In this document: positions 27,208 to 37,150 of the stretch, one piece after another | Numbering within the stretch: the first letter of the stretch is position 1 | Layout of the letters: every line of letters starts with the position of its first letter | NCBI RefSeq assembly: GCF_006210265.1 | Contig: NZ_VCNC01000003.1 | Coordinates: 496,001 to 560,000 of the forward strand | Reading direction: 5' to 3' | Origin: Desulfovibrio sp. UCD-KL4C | Lineage (GTDB): Bacteria; Desulfobacterota; Desulfovibrionia; Desulfovibrionales; Desulfovibrionaceae | Length of the DNA stretch: 64,000 nucleotides | Notes under the pieces: model-generated | Databases searched by the model: none | Seen by the model: the letters and a program-made list of their open reading frames with translations, nothing else | Told to the model about the DNA's origin: nothing | Translations under genes and position numbers: made by a program

Positions 27208-27828
27208 TTATGGCTTAGCGTTTTTACGCTTTTCGTAAGCATTCACGGACCAGATGAGCAATCCGATGATGAAGAACGCACTCGGGGGTAGAAGCATGAG
27301 CCCGTTCGGCTCGTACCAGCCGCCTTCAGACGTTAGTTTGAACACGCTAAGCCCGAAGATTTTACCGGAGCCTAATAACTCGCGCAGGAAGGCCACGATA
27401 AGAAGAACAAGTCCGTATCCCAAGCCATTACCAATACCATCGGCAAGACTCAGACTTGGTGAATTCTTCATAGCATAAGCTTCAGCTCGTCCCATGACGA
27501 TGCAGTTAGTTATGATAAGCCCGACGAACACGGATAGCTGTTTGCTGATTCCGTAGGCAAACGCTTTAAGGAACTGATCGACGATTATAACCAGTGTCGC
27601 GATGATGGTCATCATGACGATAATGCGGATGCTTGAAGGAATATGTTTACGAATAGAACTGATCGACATGTTTGATGCTGCCGTAACAAAAATAACAGCA
27701 AGACTCATAACGAATGCCGTTTCAAGTTTGGTGGTAACGGCCAGAGCTGAACAAATCCCGAGGATCTGAACGGCGATGGGGTTGTCCTCCAGAAGCGGTT
27801 TGAGTAAAACTTCTCTGAATTTAGCCAT
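27208..27828 (-). CDS. nqrD: Na+-NQR subunit D
   Basis: A 206-aa integral membrane protein homologous to RnfE, with six predicted helices. Cysteines in [10 protein letters not shown] and [10 protein letters not shown] are the expected iron-site ligands partnering NqrE. The ATG at 27828 was chosen over a GTG three codons upstream because AAGG then lies eight bases before the start. It overlaps the end of nqrC by 8 bp, suggesting translational coupling. Confidence 0.94.
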   Translation of the reverse strand: MAKFREVLLKPLLEDNPIAVQILGICSALAVTTKLETAFVMSLAVIFVTAASNMSISSIRKHIPSSIRIIVMMTIIATLVIIVDQFLKAFAYGISKQLSVFVGLIITNCIVMGRAEAYAMKNSPSLSLADGIGNGLGYGLVLLIVAFLRELLGSGKIFGLSVFKLTSEGGWYEPNGLMLLPPSAFFIIGLLIWSVNAYEKRKNAKP

Positions 27829-28600
27829 TTTGATCACCTTCCTCGATAGCCAGTTGCTTTAGGTAGAGTTCAAATCCACCTTTGCCCAGCCAGTAATGCA
27901 CCAGATTGGTAACACCACGTGATGTCAGCGTGGCCCCAGCCAGTCCATCTACTTCGTGGATAGCCATTGGGTCTGATGGGTTGACTGTTCCTTTAATAAC
28001 GTCAAGAACAGGTACCCCTTCGTTGTTATAGACCTTTTTGTCTATCCACTTTGCTTTCCAGTTAGGATTATCAACTTCGCCGCCGAGTCCTGGAGTTTCA
28101 CCGTGTTCATAGAAACCGAAGTTCTTTACGGTGGTTAAGTCAGGAGCAAGAGCTATGAAGCCGTACATCGTTGACCACAACCCTTTGCCGTGGATAGGCA
28201 GTATCACACGTTTAAGGGTTTTACCGTCTTTAAGCAGATAGACATTGGCATATTTGGAACGGTGTCCGATACCTGCCTGATCTCCATCGGCTGGAATAGT
28301 GATACTTGATGACGGGTCTTTGGCCGCTTTACGCTGATCAAAGGTATCCGCATTTATGTCCACATATTTACCGGTAGATAAGTCAACAACTTTGGATTCG
28401 ATTTGTTTATATAATTCTGCAATCGGAACATCTTTATTATAGATGCCGGCAGCTTTCAGAATGTTTTCTTTACGCGCCAAAGATTTGTTTTCTTCCTGAA
28501 TGGATTTCAAACCTACTGCTGCCGCTGATACCAGAAGCGAGCAGACGAGGCACAGAGAAAACGCCACAACAAATACTTTTTTCGTTGAATCGTTAGACAC
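27821..28600 (-). CDS. nqrC: Na+-NQR subunit C, periplasmic FMN-carrying subunit
   Basis: A 259-aa subunit with one N-terminal membrane helix (about 8-30) and a periplasmic FMN-binding domain. The flavinylation motif is [11 protein letters not shown] with Thr224 as acceptor. Position 221 is Ala where NqrC proteins usually have Ser or Thr (SGAT), a small deviation. It overlaps nqrB by 8 bp and nqrD by 8 bp. Confidence 0.94.
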   Translation of the reverse strand: MSNDSTKKVFVVAFSLCLVCSLLVSAAAVGLKSIQEENKSLARKENILKAAGIYNKDVPIAELYKQIESKVVDLSTGKYVDINADTFDQRKAAKDPSSSITIPADGDQAGIGHRSKYANVYLLKDGKTLKRVILPIHGKGLWSTMYGFIALAPDLTTVKNFGFYEHGETPGLGGEVDNPNWKAKWIDKKVYNNEGVPVLDVIKGTVNPSDPMAIHEVDGLAGATLTSRGVTNLVHYWLGKGGFELYLKQLAIEEGDQNG

Positions 28601-29792
28601 TGCGCACCTTCCTTCGCTTGATATTACCCCTCATGACAAAATGGTCGATGATCGGAGCAAACACGTTACCGAAGAGGATCGCCAGCATGACGCCTTCGGG
28701 GTAGGCCGGATTAACCGTACGTATCAGAATAATCATGATTCCGATAAGTGCCCCGTAATAGTATTGTCCTTTTGGAGTCATTGACGATGATACCGGATCA
28801 GTTGCCATGTATACCATACCGAAGGCTAAACCACCCATGACCAGATGCCACAGAGGGCTGATCGTCATCATCGGGTTGGTTGCGCTTCCTATTGTATTGA
28901 ACACAATTGCTACAATAGAAGCTCCGGCAATGATGGAGAGCATAATACGCCATGAGGCTATACCTGTTATGATCAGAACGACTGCTCCGATTAAACACGC
29001 AAGTGTTGAAGTTTCCCCGATTGAACCAGGGATGGTTCCCATAAAGCAATCCCACCATGAGTATTTGGCCATGACTGCTGTTATGCCTCCCCCTGAAGCA
29101 AGGGCCAGTGGAGTTGCTCCTGAATACCCATCAACTGCAACCCATGCTGCGTTTCCGGAGATATGAGCGGGATAGGCAAAAAACAGGAACGCACGGGCCA
29201 GAAGTGCCGGGTTAAGGATATTCTTACCAGTGCCTCCGAATATTTCTTTACCGATAACCACACCGAAGCTTGTAGCGAGAGCCACCTGCCATAGCGGAAT
29301 CTGAGGTGGAAGAATAAGCGGAATGAGTGATCCCGTAACGAGGAATCCTTCGTTTATTTCATGTTTGCGGACAACTGCAAAAAGCGTTTCCCAAAAACCG
29401 CCTACGATGTTGCAGACAATATAGATCGGGAAAAAGTAGAGTGCACCTAAAATGATATTAGCTCCAAAGTTTTCCGGATTAGCCGAAAGACCCAAAAGCT
29501 TCATCACCCCCCATTGCCAGCCTGTTCCAGCTTCAAGTCCCAGGGCTGAAAGTGCAGTGTTGGCTTGATATCCCGTATTCCACATTGCCATATAAAAACA
29601 AGGTATAAGAGCGAAAACCACGGTGATCATGACTCGTTTTAGATCAATAGCATCGCGGACGTGAGGGGCTCCTGAACTTGTTTCACTTGGCGAAAGCAGA
29701 AAGGTATCTATCATCTCGTAGATCGGGTAGTACTTTTTGTACTTTCCATCTCCGGTGACAGCATCCTGTATTTTATTAAGTAAAGTTCCCAT
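28593..29792 (-). CDS. nqrB: Na+-NQR subunit B, Na+-channel and FMN/riboflavin subunit
   Basis: A 399-aa polytopic subunit homologous to RnfD. It carries the covalent-FMN motif DGYSGATPLA with acceptor Thr227, and the segments GKNILNPALLARAFLFFAYP and TDPVSSSMTPKGQ typical of NqrB. It forms the Na+-conducting core and the quinone-side flavin site. It starts 5 bp after nqrA. Confidence 0.95.
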   Translation of the reverse strand: MGTLLNKIQDAVTGDGKYKKYYPIYEMIDTFLLSPSETSSGAPHVRDAIDLKRVMITVVFALIPCFYMAMWNTGYQANTALSALGLEAGTGWQWGVMKLLGLSANPENFGANIILGALYFFPIYIVCNIVGGFWETLFAVVRKHEINEGFLVTGSLIPLILPPQIPLWQVALATSFGVVIGKEIFGGTGKNILNPALLARAFLFFAYPAHISGNAAWVAVDGYSGATPLALASGGGITAVMAKYSWWDCFMGTIPGSIGETSTLACLIGAVVLIITGIASWRIMLSIIAGASIVAIVFNTIGSATNPMMTISPLWHLVMGGLAFGMVYMATDPVSSSMTPKGQYYYGALIGIMIILIRTVNPAYPEGVMLAILFGNVFAPIIDHFVMRGNIKRRKVRSV

Positions 29793-29797
29793 AATTC

Positions 29798-31141
29798 TTA
29801 TCCTTCCTTCTCGATAAGAGTGAGGACTTCACGCAGCATGAACCCGAAATCGTTCTTGCCGCAGTCCACAAAGGACAACAAGGCGAGGTCTTCCTCATCG
29901 AGTTCCAAGCAACCGAGTGCCTGAGCTTCATCCGTGTCCATAACAGCCATAGCTCTTACAAGGTACGTCGGCAGGATATCCATCGGCATGACTTCGTCAA
30001 ATGCTCCCGTGGGGAAAATAGCCCTATGACTTCCGCCTAAGAGCGTATTGAGAGCAAACTTTTTTCCTTTCTTGCAGAATGCTGACAGATATACTGACTT
30101 TTCGGAGAACTTGTTTAATCCCAGTCCCATCCATCCCAAAAGTTCGCGCTTGCCTCCTTCGGCAATTGCTGAAATCTGGTTGTGGAAGCGACCAAGATAA
30201 CCAAGCGGGCCTTCAGCTTTAAAGCCGGAAAGCACTGATCCTGAAACGATACGGACATCGCCTTTAAGGATTTTTCCATCGAGCACTTCGTCTAAGCAAG
30301 CGCCCATTCTTGTCTTGAGGATACACGGCCGCTTAACCATAGGGCCGCCAAGGGCGATGAAACGCTCTGTAGCAATCCTACCAGTGGTGAAAAGCTTTCC
30401 GATAGCAATGACGTCCTGATAGCCAAGATGCCAAACGGTTTTTTCAGGGCCGACTGGATCAATAAAATGAATGTGAGTCCCAGCCAGACCTGCAGGGTGA
30501 GGTCCTGAAAAGAGCTGAGTTTTCACCTCTTGAAGAAGTGGCAGGGCTTTGCCATCTGACGCGCAGACATTGATATCGCCTTCGGTTAGTCTAGTGAGTA
30601 TGCGAAGACCGTCTTGCCATGCTTCAGATTCCTGCCAGATGATTGGAGTTGGGTCCGCAGCCAGTGGATTGGTATCCATAGCCGTTACAAAAATGGAATG
30701 CGGAATAGAATCTATTTCCGGGGTTTTGCTGAAAGGGCGTGTGCGAAGCGAAGTCCACATGCCGGATGTTACGAGGTTATCAACAATTTTTTGGCGATCA
30801 AGGCTAAGCAGTTTTTCCGAACTGTATTTTGGAAAATCCACCTCTCCCGCGGTTTCATCGAGTTCAATGACCACAGATTGTAAAACCCGTCGATCACCTC
30901 TGTTAATTGCGATGACTTTGCCTGCTCCGGGAGCTGTGAAGACTACGCCTTCAATTTTTTTGTCTTTAAAGATAGCTTGGCCTAGTTTGACCGTATCCCC
31001 TACTGCAACGGACATACTCGGTTTCATGCCGACATAGTCGCCACCGAGCACCGCTACAGTCTTAGGAGGACTTTCCTCGAATAGTTCCAACTCAGGTTCA
31101 CCCGAGATAGGAATGTCGAGTCCTTTCTTGAGTTTTATCAT
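29798..31141 (-). CDS. nqrA: Na+-NQR subunit A, cytoplasmic quinone-site subunit
   Basis: A 447-aa soluble subunit opening the operon. The start MIKLKKGLDIPISG and the segments VFTAPGAGKVIAINRG, FSGPHPAGLAGTHIHFIDPV and GRIATERFIALGGP are typical of NqrA. Unlike RnfC it has no CxxCxxCxxxCP cluster motifs, which supports Na+-NQR rather than Rnf. The 276 bp upstream, shared with the MFS gene's 3' end, should hold the operon promoter; no clear -35/-10 pair was recognised. Confidence 0.95.
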   Translation of the reverse strand: MIKLKKGLDIPISGEPELELFEESPPKTVAVLGGDYVGMKPSMSVAVGDTVKLGQAIFKDKKIEGVVFTAPGAGKVIAINRGDRRVLQSVVIELDETAGEVDFPKYSSEKLLSLDRQKIVDNLVTSGMWTSLRTRPFSKTPEIDSIPHSIFVTAMDTNPLAADPTPIIWQESEAWQDGLRILTRLTEGDINVCASDGKALPLLQEVKTQLFSGPHPAGLAGTHIHFIDPVGPEKTVWHLGYQDVIAIGKLFTTGRIATERFIALGGPMVKRPCILKTRMGACLDEVLDGKILKGDVRIVSGSVLSGFKAEGPLGYLGRFHNQISAIAEGGKRELLGWMGLGLNKFSEKSVYLSAFCKKGKKFALNTLLGGSHRAIFPTGAFDEVMPMDILPTYLVRAMAVMDTDEAQALGCLELDEEDLALLSFVDCGKNDFGFMLREVLTLIEKEG

Positions 31142-31417
31142 AAAGAGTACACCTTATCCCTATAAGCTTTTACGGACAGTAATTTGGGTGCAACAAGACA
31201 ACGCGCTTAGGCATTTGCGCCTTAGCGTATCCTGAGAAGGGTGGGTTTAAATCATGACAATTTCCGATGCGCACTTGGGAGGCTCTGGTTTGAGCAGGAA
31301 AAGGCACGGAAATTTTTGCGTTGGACTTATTACGTAACTGTTAAACTATAACCCGTCAACCGCTTGTGTAAAATTTCTCAAGAAGTGGTTCAGAAATAGA
31401 GTTACCTACTAAAATTA

Positions 31418-32623
31418 TTAAGTATACAATCTTTTACTCATCAGTATAAACGTTGGGAGAAGGCATAATCCGCTGAAAAGTGCGCTTAGTTCAAACGCGT
31501 CAGCTATGCTTCCATTTTCGGCTGCGAATCCTGCGAGGCTTGGCCCGAGAACAAATCCTAAGTTGGCTGTTCCGAGAAAGATTCCCATGACGGCCCCTTT
31601 CGCAGCCCCCATATCAGCAGCCAGAGACATTGAAGCAGGCAGTGAAAGAGCTGATCCGAGTCCCATTATCACTGCAAGGCATGCAAATCCCCACATGGGC
31701 AGCGGCATGCTGAAGCAGAATAGACAGGCTGCACAGATGCCCATGCCCAAAAATGTCAGCCCTGTTTTATCACGTATATCAGCCCATCTACTAGTTAAAG
31801 GCATGCCTAAAATGATGGCGATATTGGGAAGAGCGAAAAGAATTCCGGCAATAATCCCGCTAAGTCCGAAACGTTCATTGATGAGCCTTGGTAAAAAAGT
31901 AATGATTACGGATGCTCCAACCGTGCGCCCCATGACTGCTAAAAGCAGGGCTAGAAAGGTATGATTGCGCCATGGAGCTCTTGTTTTAGCTATTTTTATC
32001 TTTGCTGAATGAGCATGTGAAGACTTTTTAGCACGTAAGAAAAACAGAAAAGTAAGCCCCATCCCGATACTTGGTAATGCTAGAGATAATGGTCCGATAC
32101 CTTTTTGAATATTGATAGCCAAGCCTCCGGCTAACGGCCCGATAATTAAAGCTGTATATAAGCAGGTGTTGTAGGCTCCAAATAATCGCCCACGTTTACT
32201 TTTAGGTACACATTCTCCTAGAAGGGACATAGTTACGGGTTTTACTACGCCTGAACAAAAACCTAATAAAATCTGAATAATACCGAGTATTTCTGAAGAT
32301 TGAGAAAATGAGTAAAGAGTAGGAATGATGGTTCCTGCTCCTGTTGCAGCAAGAATAAGAGGGATAGGTCCGATAAAATCTGCACCGTAACCAGCGATAG
32401 GTGCAAGGATTAGGCGGGCAAGGAAGTAACCTGAGAAAGCCAGCCCGAGCCATGCAGGTGAAAGCCCTGACGACTGGGCGTTGACAGACATGGCAAACGT
32501 GAAAGCTCCAACTCCGAAAGTTGAAAAAAATGCTGCCCCGAGAACTCCTTGAGTGATTCGTTTATCAGCCTTGGAACATTCCAACAGGCTTTCACGCCAG
32601 AAAAGATCAAATTTTCGTTTCAC
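31418..32623 (-). CDS. Major facilitator superfamily transporter
   Basis: A 401-aa membrane protein with twelve predicted helices and the MFS loop signatures SKRGRLFGAYN (loop between helices 4 and 5) and SRWADIRDKTG (central loop). The substrate is unknown; MFS proteins of this type export drugs or small metabolites. It starts with GTG, with GAGGAT ten bases upstream. A 19-bp palindrome about 105 bp upstream is a likely operator. Its neighbours are unrelated, so it appears to be a single-gene unit. Confidence 0.85.
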   Translation of the reverse strand: MKRKFDLFWRESLLECSKADKRITQGVLGAAFFSTFGVGAFTFAMSVNAQSSGLSPAWLGLAFSGYFLARLILAPIAGYGADFIGPIPLILAATGAGTIIPTLYSFSQSSEILGIIQILLGFCSGVVKPVTMSLLGECVPKSKRGRLFGAYNTCLYTALIIGPLAGGLAINIQKGIGPLSLALPSIGMGLTFLFFLRAKKSSHAHSAKIKIAKTRAPWRNHTFLALLLAVMGRTVGASVIITFLPRLINERFGLSGIIAGILFALPNIAIILGMPLTSRWADIRDKTGLTFLGMGICAACLFCFSMPLPMWGFACLAVIMGLGSALSLPASMSLAADMGAAKGAVMGIFLGTANLGFVLGPSLAGFAAENGSIADAFELSALFSGLCLLPTFILMSKRLYT

Positions 32624-33304
32624 GTCGAAATATCCTCGTAAAGGGGGTTCCGCATTTATTGGTATTTTGTCTTTGCAGCAATCTCATATCTCTAAAATGC
32701 TGTCTATGGTGAGGTGTAAAATTTATACGTGTCATTTTGACACGTTTTGGTGTATTGTGTGGGTCAAAATCTCCTTTTTTGCTTAACGTACTGAAATATT
32801 GGAGTAAGTTTTAATTTGTTGGTTTGCATTATGCTGTAATGGGATTTTAATCCATTTAATACAAACCAATTAGCCGCACATAAAATGTTTTTAAAAGACT
32901 TAACTGTATAATATTTAAGCTAAAAATTTTTGGTTCGTATCTTGCTGTTAAATATTGAAAACCTGCGTTGGGTGGGTTGTTGGCTGTAGAATCTTGGCTA
33001 TGGACGCAATTTATATTTAAATAAGATAAGTTAACGGAGTGTAAAATCAAATTAAGTTTATTATATTAAAGTTTTTAAATCATTCTTCTCTTTTTAAAAA
33101 AGCTTTGAATAGATTCTGGATGAGTATAAAATATTCAGAGTAATTTATTACAAGAACTGTTGTATTCTTGTGATATAAGAGATTGGTTTACTATATATTG
33201 GACTGTCTTTCTTTAAACTATGTGTAGTCGAAAGATAGTGTTGCGGGTATGTTTTGCCTTAGAAAAAAATAATTAGGATGTATTTTTATTTATACTCCTG
33301 AAAA
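32624..33304. other. AT-rich region of about 680 bp without a recognised gene
   Basis: Besides the palindrome at 32727-32745, this stretch holds no convincing coding frame. It ends in a very strong terminator at 33305-33346 that does not follow any protein gene on the + strand. A + strand small RNA ending there is possible; TTACAA and GATATA spaced by about 18 bp near 33147-33176 could be its promoter, but this is weak. Confidence 0.4.
32727..32745. promoter_or_regulatory. Perfect palindrome, candidate operator of the MFS gene
   Basis: ACGTGTCA and TGACACGT are exact inverted repeats separated by TTT. The site lies 104 bp upstream of the MFS start, in its promoter region. The shape suits a dimeric repressor or activator; the protein is unknown and no regulator gene is adjacent. 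Confidence 0.5.
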
Positions 33305-33346
33305 AAGAAAAGGGCTTACACTTCGTTTAGTGTAAGCCCTTTTCTT
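33305..33346 (+). terminator. Strong orphan intrinsic terminator
   Basis: An 18-bp perfect stem (33305-33322 with 33329-33346), a six-base loop TCGTTT, and a T-rich end of the second arm. It lies 183 bp before the aldehyde dehydrogenase start with no protein gene before it on the same strand. It is symmetric enough to act on the - strand too. Confidence 0.75.
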
Positions 33347-33528
33347 ATCGATATATTTACGAAAATATTTCTGAAAAGTGGGGCTAAGCCTAATTGATCC
33401 GTGTACTGTAAGGGCGTAGACTGTCATCAACAAAAGAGCTAAAGACGATATGGAAAAATCTTTCTATTTGAGAATTTTAATCTCGTATAAGCAAAATTCA
33501 TTTAGATATAAATAAAAGGAACCTTTTT

Positions 33529-34893
33529 ATGAGTATTCAGAGTCTTAACCCGGCTACCGAAGAAGTTGTCGCCTCTTTTAATCCGTTATCTGAAGGTGAT
33601 CTGCAGAACGTTCTTAACTCTACGGCGGAGTCTTGGACCGGGTGGAAATCGAAGAGTTTCAGTGAACGTGCCGGACTCTTGAAAAAAGCAGCAGAGCAGT
33701 TACGCGCTCAGAGTGAAGAACTTGCTGAAATTATGGCTATAGAAATGGGTAAACCAATTCGCATGGGTAAAGAAGAAGCTTTAAAATGTGCTGCGGTATG
33801 TGACTATTACGCTGATGAAGGCGAATCCATGCTTGCACCTATCCCTGTAGATGGCGTGGGGAGTAAGGCGTCAGTTACTTTTGAGCCGCTTGGTACAGTG
33901 CTGACCGTTATGCCGTGGAATTTTCCTTTCTGGCAGGTGTTCCGCATAGCTGCTCCTTCGCTTATGGCTGGTAATACAGTCGTTCTTAAGCACGCCTCCA
34001 ATGTTCCTCAGTGTGCTTTGGCTATTGAAAAAATATTTATAGATGCGGGGTTTCCTGCGAATGTATTCAGAACACTGCTTATCGGGGCAAGTCAGGTTGA
34101 AACTGTTTTGGATCACGAATCCGTGTTTGCAGTAAGCCTCACCGGAAGTGCTGCTGCCGGGCGGAAAGTGGCTTCTGCCGCTGGAGCAAGACTTAAAAAA
34201 TCAGTTATGGAGTTAGGGGGAAGTGATCCTCTGGTAGTGCTTGCCGATGCCGATATTGAAGAAGCCGCTGAAGTTGCAGCCAAATCAAGGTGCCGTAACA
34301 CTGGACAAACCTGTATTTCTGCAAAACGGTTTATCGTAATGGATGAAGTTTACGATGAATTTGTATCCGGTATTACCAAGTGTATGTCCAAACTGGTAAT
34401 GGGTGATCCGTTTGACTCTAAAACGGATATGGGGCCAATGGCATCAGGGAATTTGCGTGTAGAGTTGCAGAGCCAGGTTGATCGCTGTGTTGAAGCTGGC
34501 GGAAAAATTTTAACCGGCGGGAGTATTCCAAAACGTACAGGTTATTATTATCCGCCAACGATAATTACTGATATCCCATCAAGCGCCGACGTTTGCAAAG
34601 AGGAATTGTTCGGACCGGTAGCTCTGGTTTTTCGCGTGCATTCTGTCGACGAAGCGGTGGCAGTTGCAAACGATACTCCATTCGGCCTTGGCGGGTCAGT
34701 CTGGTCTAAGGATAAGGACGTGGCGGCAAAGGTTGCGGCCCGTATCAGAACCGGTTGTGTCTATATCAACAGCCTTGTCCGCAGTAACATGCATTTGCCG
34801 TTTGGCGGAATAGGTAGTTCAGGCTATGGACGTGAACTCGGAAGCTACGGAATCCGCGAATTTGTTAATGTGAAACCTGTTTGTATCGGCTGA
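33529..34893 (+). CDS. NAD(P)+-dependent succinate-semialdehyde dehydrogenase (YneI/Sad type)
   Basis: A 454-aa aldehyde dehydrogenase. The catalytic Cys262 is in NTGQTCISAKRF and the general base Glu228 in MELGGSDP; PWNFPFWQ and PTIITDIP are further family motifs. The short N-terminus and overall sequence fit the Sad/YneI branch, which oxidises succinate semialdehyde to succinate. The window also encodes glutamate decarboxylase and a glutamate:GABA antiporter about 18 kb away, so it may complete GABA degradation if a GABA transaminase exists elsewhere. It has AAAGGA nine bases upstream and its own terminator, so it is a single-gene unit. Other small aldehydes are possible substrates. Confidence 0.85.
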   Translation: MSIQSLNPATEEVVASFNPLSEGDLQNVLNSTAESWTGWKSKSFSERAGLLKKAAEQLRAQSEELAEIMAIEMGKPIRMGKEEALKCAAVCDYYADEGESMLAPIPVDGVGSKASVTFEPLGTVLTVMPWNFPFWQVFRIAAPSLMAGNTVVLKHASNVPQCALAIEKIFIDAGFPANVFRTLLIGASQVETVLDHESVFAVSLTGSAAAGRKVASAAGARLKKSVMELGGSDPLVVLADADIEEAAEVAAKSRCRNTGQTCISAKRFIVMDEVYDEFVSGITKCMSKLVMGDPFDSKTDMGPMASGNLRVELQSQVDRCVEAGGKILTGGSIPKRTGYYYPPTIITDIPSSADVCKEELFGPVALVFRVHSVDEAVAVANDTPFGLGGSVWSKDKDVAAKVAARIRTGCVYINSLVRSNMHLPFGGIGSSGYGRELGSYGIREFVNVKPVCIG

Positions 34894-34957
34894 GTTTAGA
34901 TTCGTTTCTTTCTGGATAAATGAAATCGGTTTGATTTCAATATACAAATTCAAAATC

Positions 34958-34987
34958 AAAAAGCCCCTGACCAAGTCAGGGGCTTTT
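34958..34987 (+). terminator. Intrinsic terminator after the aldehyde dehydrogenase
   Basis: AAAAAGCCCCTGAC pairs with GTCAGGGGCTTTT around a short loop, with a T-run at the end. It lies 65 bp after the stop codon and can also serve the converging dipeptidase gene. Confidence 0.85.
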
Positions 34988-35035
34988 CTCACCTAAAGCA
35001 TCTACATCAACGAAAATTGACAATATAATCTATCA

Positions 35036-35836
35036 TCAACCTCCGGCACTGACTAAGGTCGTAATGCCAGCGTTAAATGACGGAACAAATGCGGCAAATG
35101 AATTGAGGGTTATGATCTTAGGGCCATATAAAGCATGGTCTTTTTTTTGGGTATAAGCCCACCGCTGTGTGCCGTATTCAAAATGCCACCATTCGCCGTG
35201 ATAGTTAACAAATCCGGCGCGCGTCATAACATCATATAGTAATCTACGGTTCTTCATTGAAGTCACTTCAATGTCGGTCAGTGTTTCACCTCGTTCAAGA
35301 CGTTCTTCAAAATACCTAGTGTTGGAAACGGCTCCGGGATAATCAAAAGCCGCTCCGAAAAAGAGCGGTTCGCCTTCTGTTGTGGCAATAGTCAGATCAA
35401 CCGCTCCCCCTGTTGCATGAGGTGAGGGGTGAGCTGGATCCAAACTCGGTGTTGCTACAAATTCAGAGGCCATTTTATTAATGGTTTTTTCATCTTTGTC
35501 AGGATGAACTTTCATAAGAGCCGCTACGCATTCGTTAAATAGGGCTGTTTGAGTTTCTTTGCTGCGCCATGAATCCAGAATGATTAGGCGTAAACCTTTG
35601 GGGAGAAACCCGTTTGCTTTGAGCAGCATTTTCCTTATCTTGTCCCTAGCATAGCATTCCGGCAGGGCTTTAGTAATTCCTGCGTAAAAGTATGCAGGTC
35701 GGACTAGAAAGTGATTTTCCGCCAATGATAAGGGCACGAGCTTTTCAGTGTTCTCCTTTATTTCAATCGAATAAACAGCTTTCCATGACGGGGTAACAGT
35801 TTGAGGTATAGCGGGAGAATCTATGTGATATGACAT
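35036..35836 (-). CDS. D-alanyl-D-alanine dipeptidase (VanX/DdpX family, M15D)
   Basis: A 266-aa zinc peptidase. Zinc ligands are His140 and Asp147 in SPHATGGAVD and His218 in EWWHFEYG, with catalytic Glu215 in the latter; Arg91 in DSWRSKET matches the transition-state Arg. VanX and DdpX cleave free D-Ala-D-Ala; DdpX salvages it as a nutrient. The start at 35836 was chosen because GGAG then lies six bases upstream; an ATG four codons earlier overlaps that site. No signal peptide is visible, so it acts in the cytoplasm. It follows the TRAP large permease by 30 bp, so it is likely the last gene of the TRAP operon and handles what the transporter imports. Confidence 0.85.
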   Translation of the reverse strand: MSYHIDSPAIPQTVTPSWKAVYSIEIKENTEKLVPLSLAENHFLVRPAYFYAGITKALPECYARDKIRKMLLKANGFLPKGLRLIILDSWRSKETQTALFNECVAALMKVHPDKDEKTINKMASEFVATPSLDPAHPSPHATGGAVDLTIATTEGEPLFFGAAFDYPGAVSNTRYFEERLERGETLTDIEVTSMKNRRLLYDVMTRAGFVNYHGEWWHFEYGTQRWAYTQKKDHALYGPKIITLNSFAAFVPSFNAGITTLVSAGG

Positions 35837-35866
35837 TCTTAACTCCATATAATAATGTCTTATTCG

Positions 35867-37150
35867 TTAATATCCCAACATGCGTGGCAGCCAGAGCGAA
35901 ATCGAAGGGAATGCTATCAGCATAAACTGACAGGCTATGGCTACACAGACAAAGGGCCAGATGTGTTTAAACATTTTTTCAAGAGGAACAGATCCTATTG
36001 ATGAAACTATGTAAACACATGCTCCCATGGGCGGAGTGATTAGCGCGATGGTAATATTTAGTGTCATTACGATTCCGAAATGCAGAGGATCAATTCCAGC
36101 CGCGACAGCAAGGGGTGCAAAGACCGGAGTCAGTAAAACAAGTGCTGCTATTTCTTCCATGAACATACCAACGATGAAAATAATCAGACTCATGAAAAGC
36201 AGAACCATGAAAGGTGTCTTGGCATATTCTAAAATTATTGGAGCAAGCTTCTGAGGAATCTGCTCTGAAGCAAGAATCCAACCTACAATTGTTGCCGCGC
36301 CGATAACAACGAAAATGACACTTGTAAGCCTGACTGTATTGCCGAGTGCTTTCTTTACATCTTTCCATGTCAGTTCGCGTGTCCATAGAAAGCCGACTGC
36401 AAGAACGTATAGGCTGGCAATTGCACCTGATTCCGTGGGAGTCATGAACCCGAAAAGAATGCCTCCGATAATGATGCCCGGAGCGACTAAAGAGGTAATG
36501 GCCCCGCCTGTAGCAGTAAGGAGTTTAGAAAAAGAAAACTCTGAGTTTACAGTAGGAAGGTTAAGCTTATAAGCACTGATTCTGTGCATGACCATAAAAG
36601 CTATGCCTAGCAACATACCGGGCAAAACTCCTGCCATAAATAAGGCTCCGACATTAGTCTTTGTCATTGCTCCGAACAGAATCATAAAAATGCTTGGTGG
36701 AATAATCGGTCCGATCAGTGAACTTCCGGCTGTAAGGCCTGCCGCGTAGGACGGAGGATATCCACCTTTTTTCATGGCTGGAATCATGATGGAACCAACA
36801 GCAGAAGCATCCGCAGCTGCGGACCCGTTAACCCCGGCGAATATAATACTGGCAACAACGGTTACGTAGCCGAGCCCGCCCTTGAAGTGTCCGACCAGAG
36901 CTTCGGCAAAAGTAAGCAGACGGTTGGTAAGTCCGGCACTTCCCATGAGTTCACCGACTAAAATGAAATAGGGAATTGCCAGTAAGGAGAAAGGCTCCAT
37001 GCCGCCATAAAACTGTTGAATCATGATGCGGAACTGTGAAAAATCACCGATTAAAGCAAATCCGCTAATCGCTGTTGCCAGCATTGCAGCAAAAAGAGGT
37101 AGCCCGCAAATCAGCGCTGCAAAGAAAATTCCGAGGAGAGCTAAACTCAT
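35867..37150 (-). CDS. dctM: TRAP transporter large permease (DctM)
   Basis: A 427-aa membrane protein with about twelve hydrophobic segments and DctM-family stretches such as AIPYFILVGELMGSAGLTNRL, GVNGSAAADASAVGSIMIPAM and LIGPIIPPSIFMILFG. It is the ion-coupled transport subunit of a TRAP system. It overlaps the DctQ stop by ATGA. Confidence 0.94.
   Translation of the reverse strand: MSLALLGIFFAALICGLPLFAAMLATAISGFALIGDFSQFRIMIQQFYGGMEPFSLLAIPYFILVGELMGSAGLTNRLLTFAEALVGHFKGGLGYVTVVASIIFAGVNGSAAADASAVGSIMIPAMKKGGYPPSYAAGLTAGSSLIGPIIPPSIFMILFGAMTKTNVGALFMAGVLPGMLLGIAFMVMHRISAYKLNLPTVNSEFSFSKLLTATGGAITSLVAPGIIIGGILFGFMTPTESGAIASLYVLAVGFLWTRELTWKDVKKALGNTVRLTSVIFVVIGAATIVGWILASEQIPQKLAPIILEYAKTPFMVLLFMSLIIFIVGMFMEEIAALVLLTPVFAPLAVAAGIDPLHFGIVMTLNITIALITPPMGACVYIVSSIGSVPLEKMFKHIWPFVCVAIACQFMLIAFPSISLWLPRMLGY

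Noticed and set aside
23933-31141. Rnf complex instead of Na+-NQR
   Set aside because: Rnf is common in this family and shares homologous subunits, but a true NqrF is present, the NqrA-like protein lacks RnfC cluster motifs, and NqrM follows.
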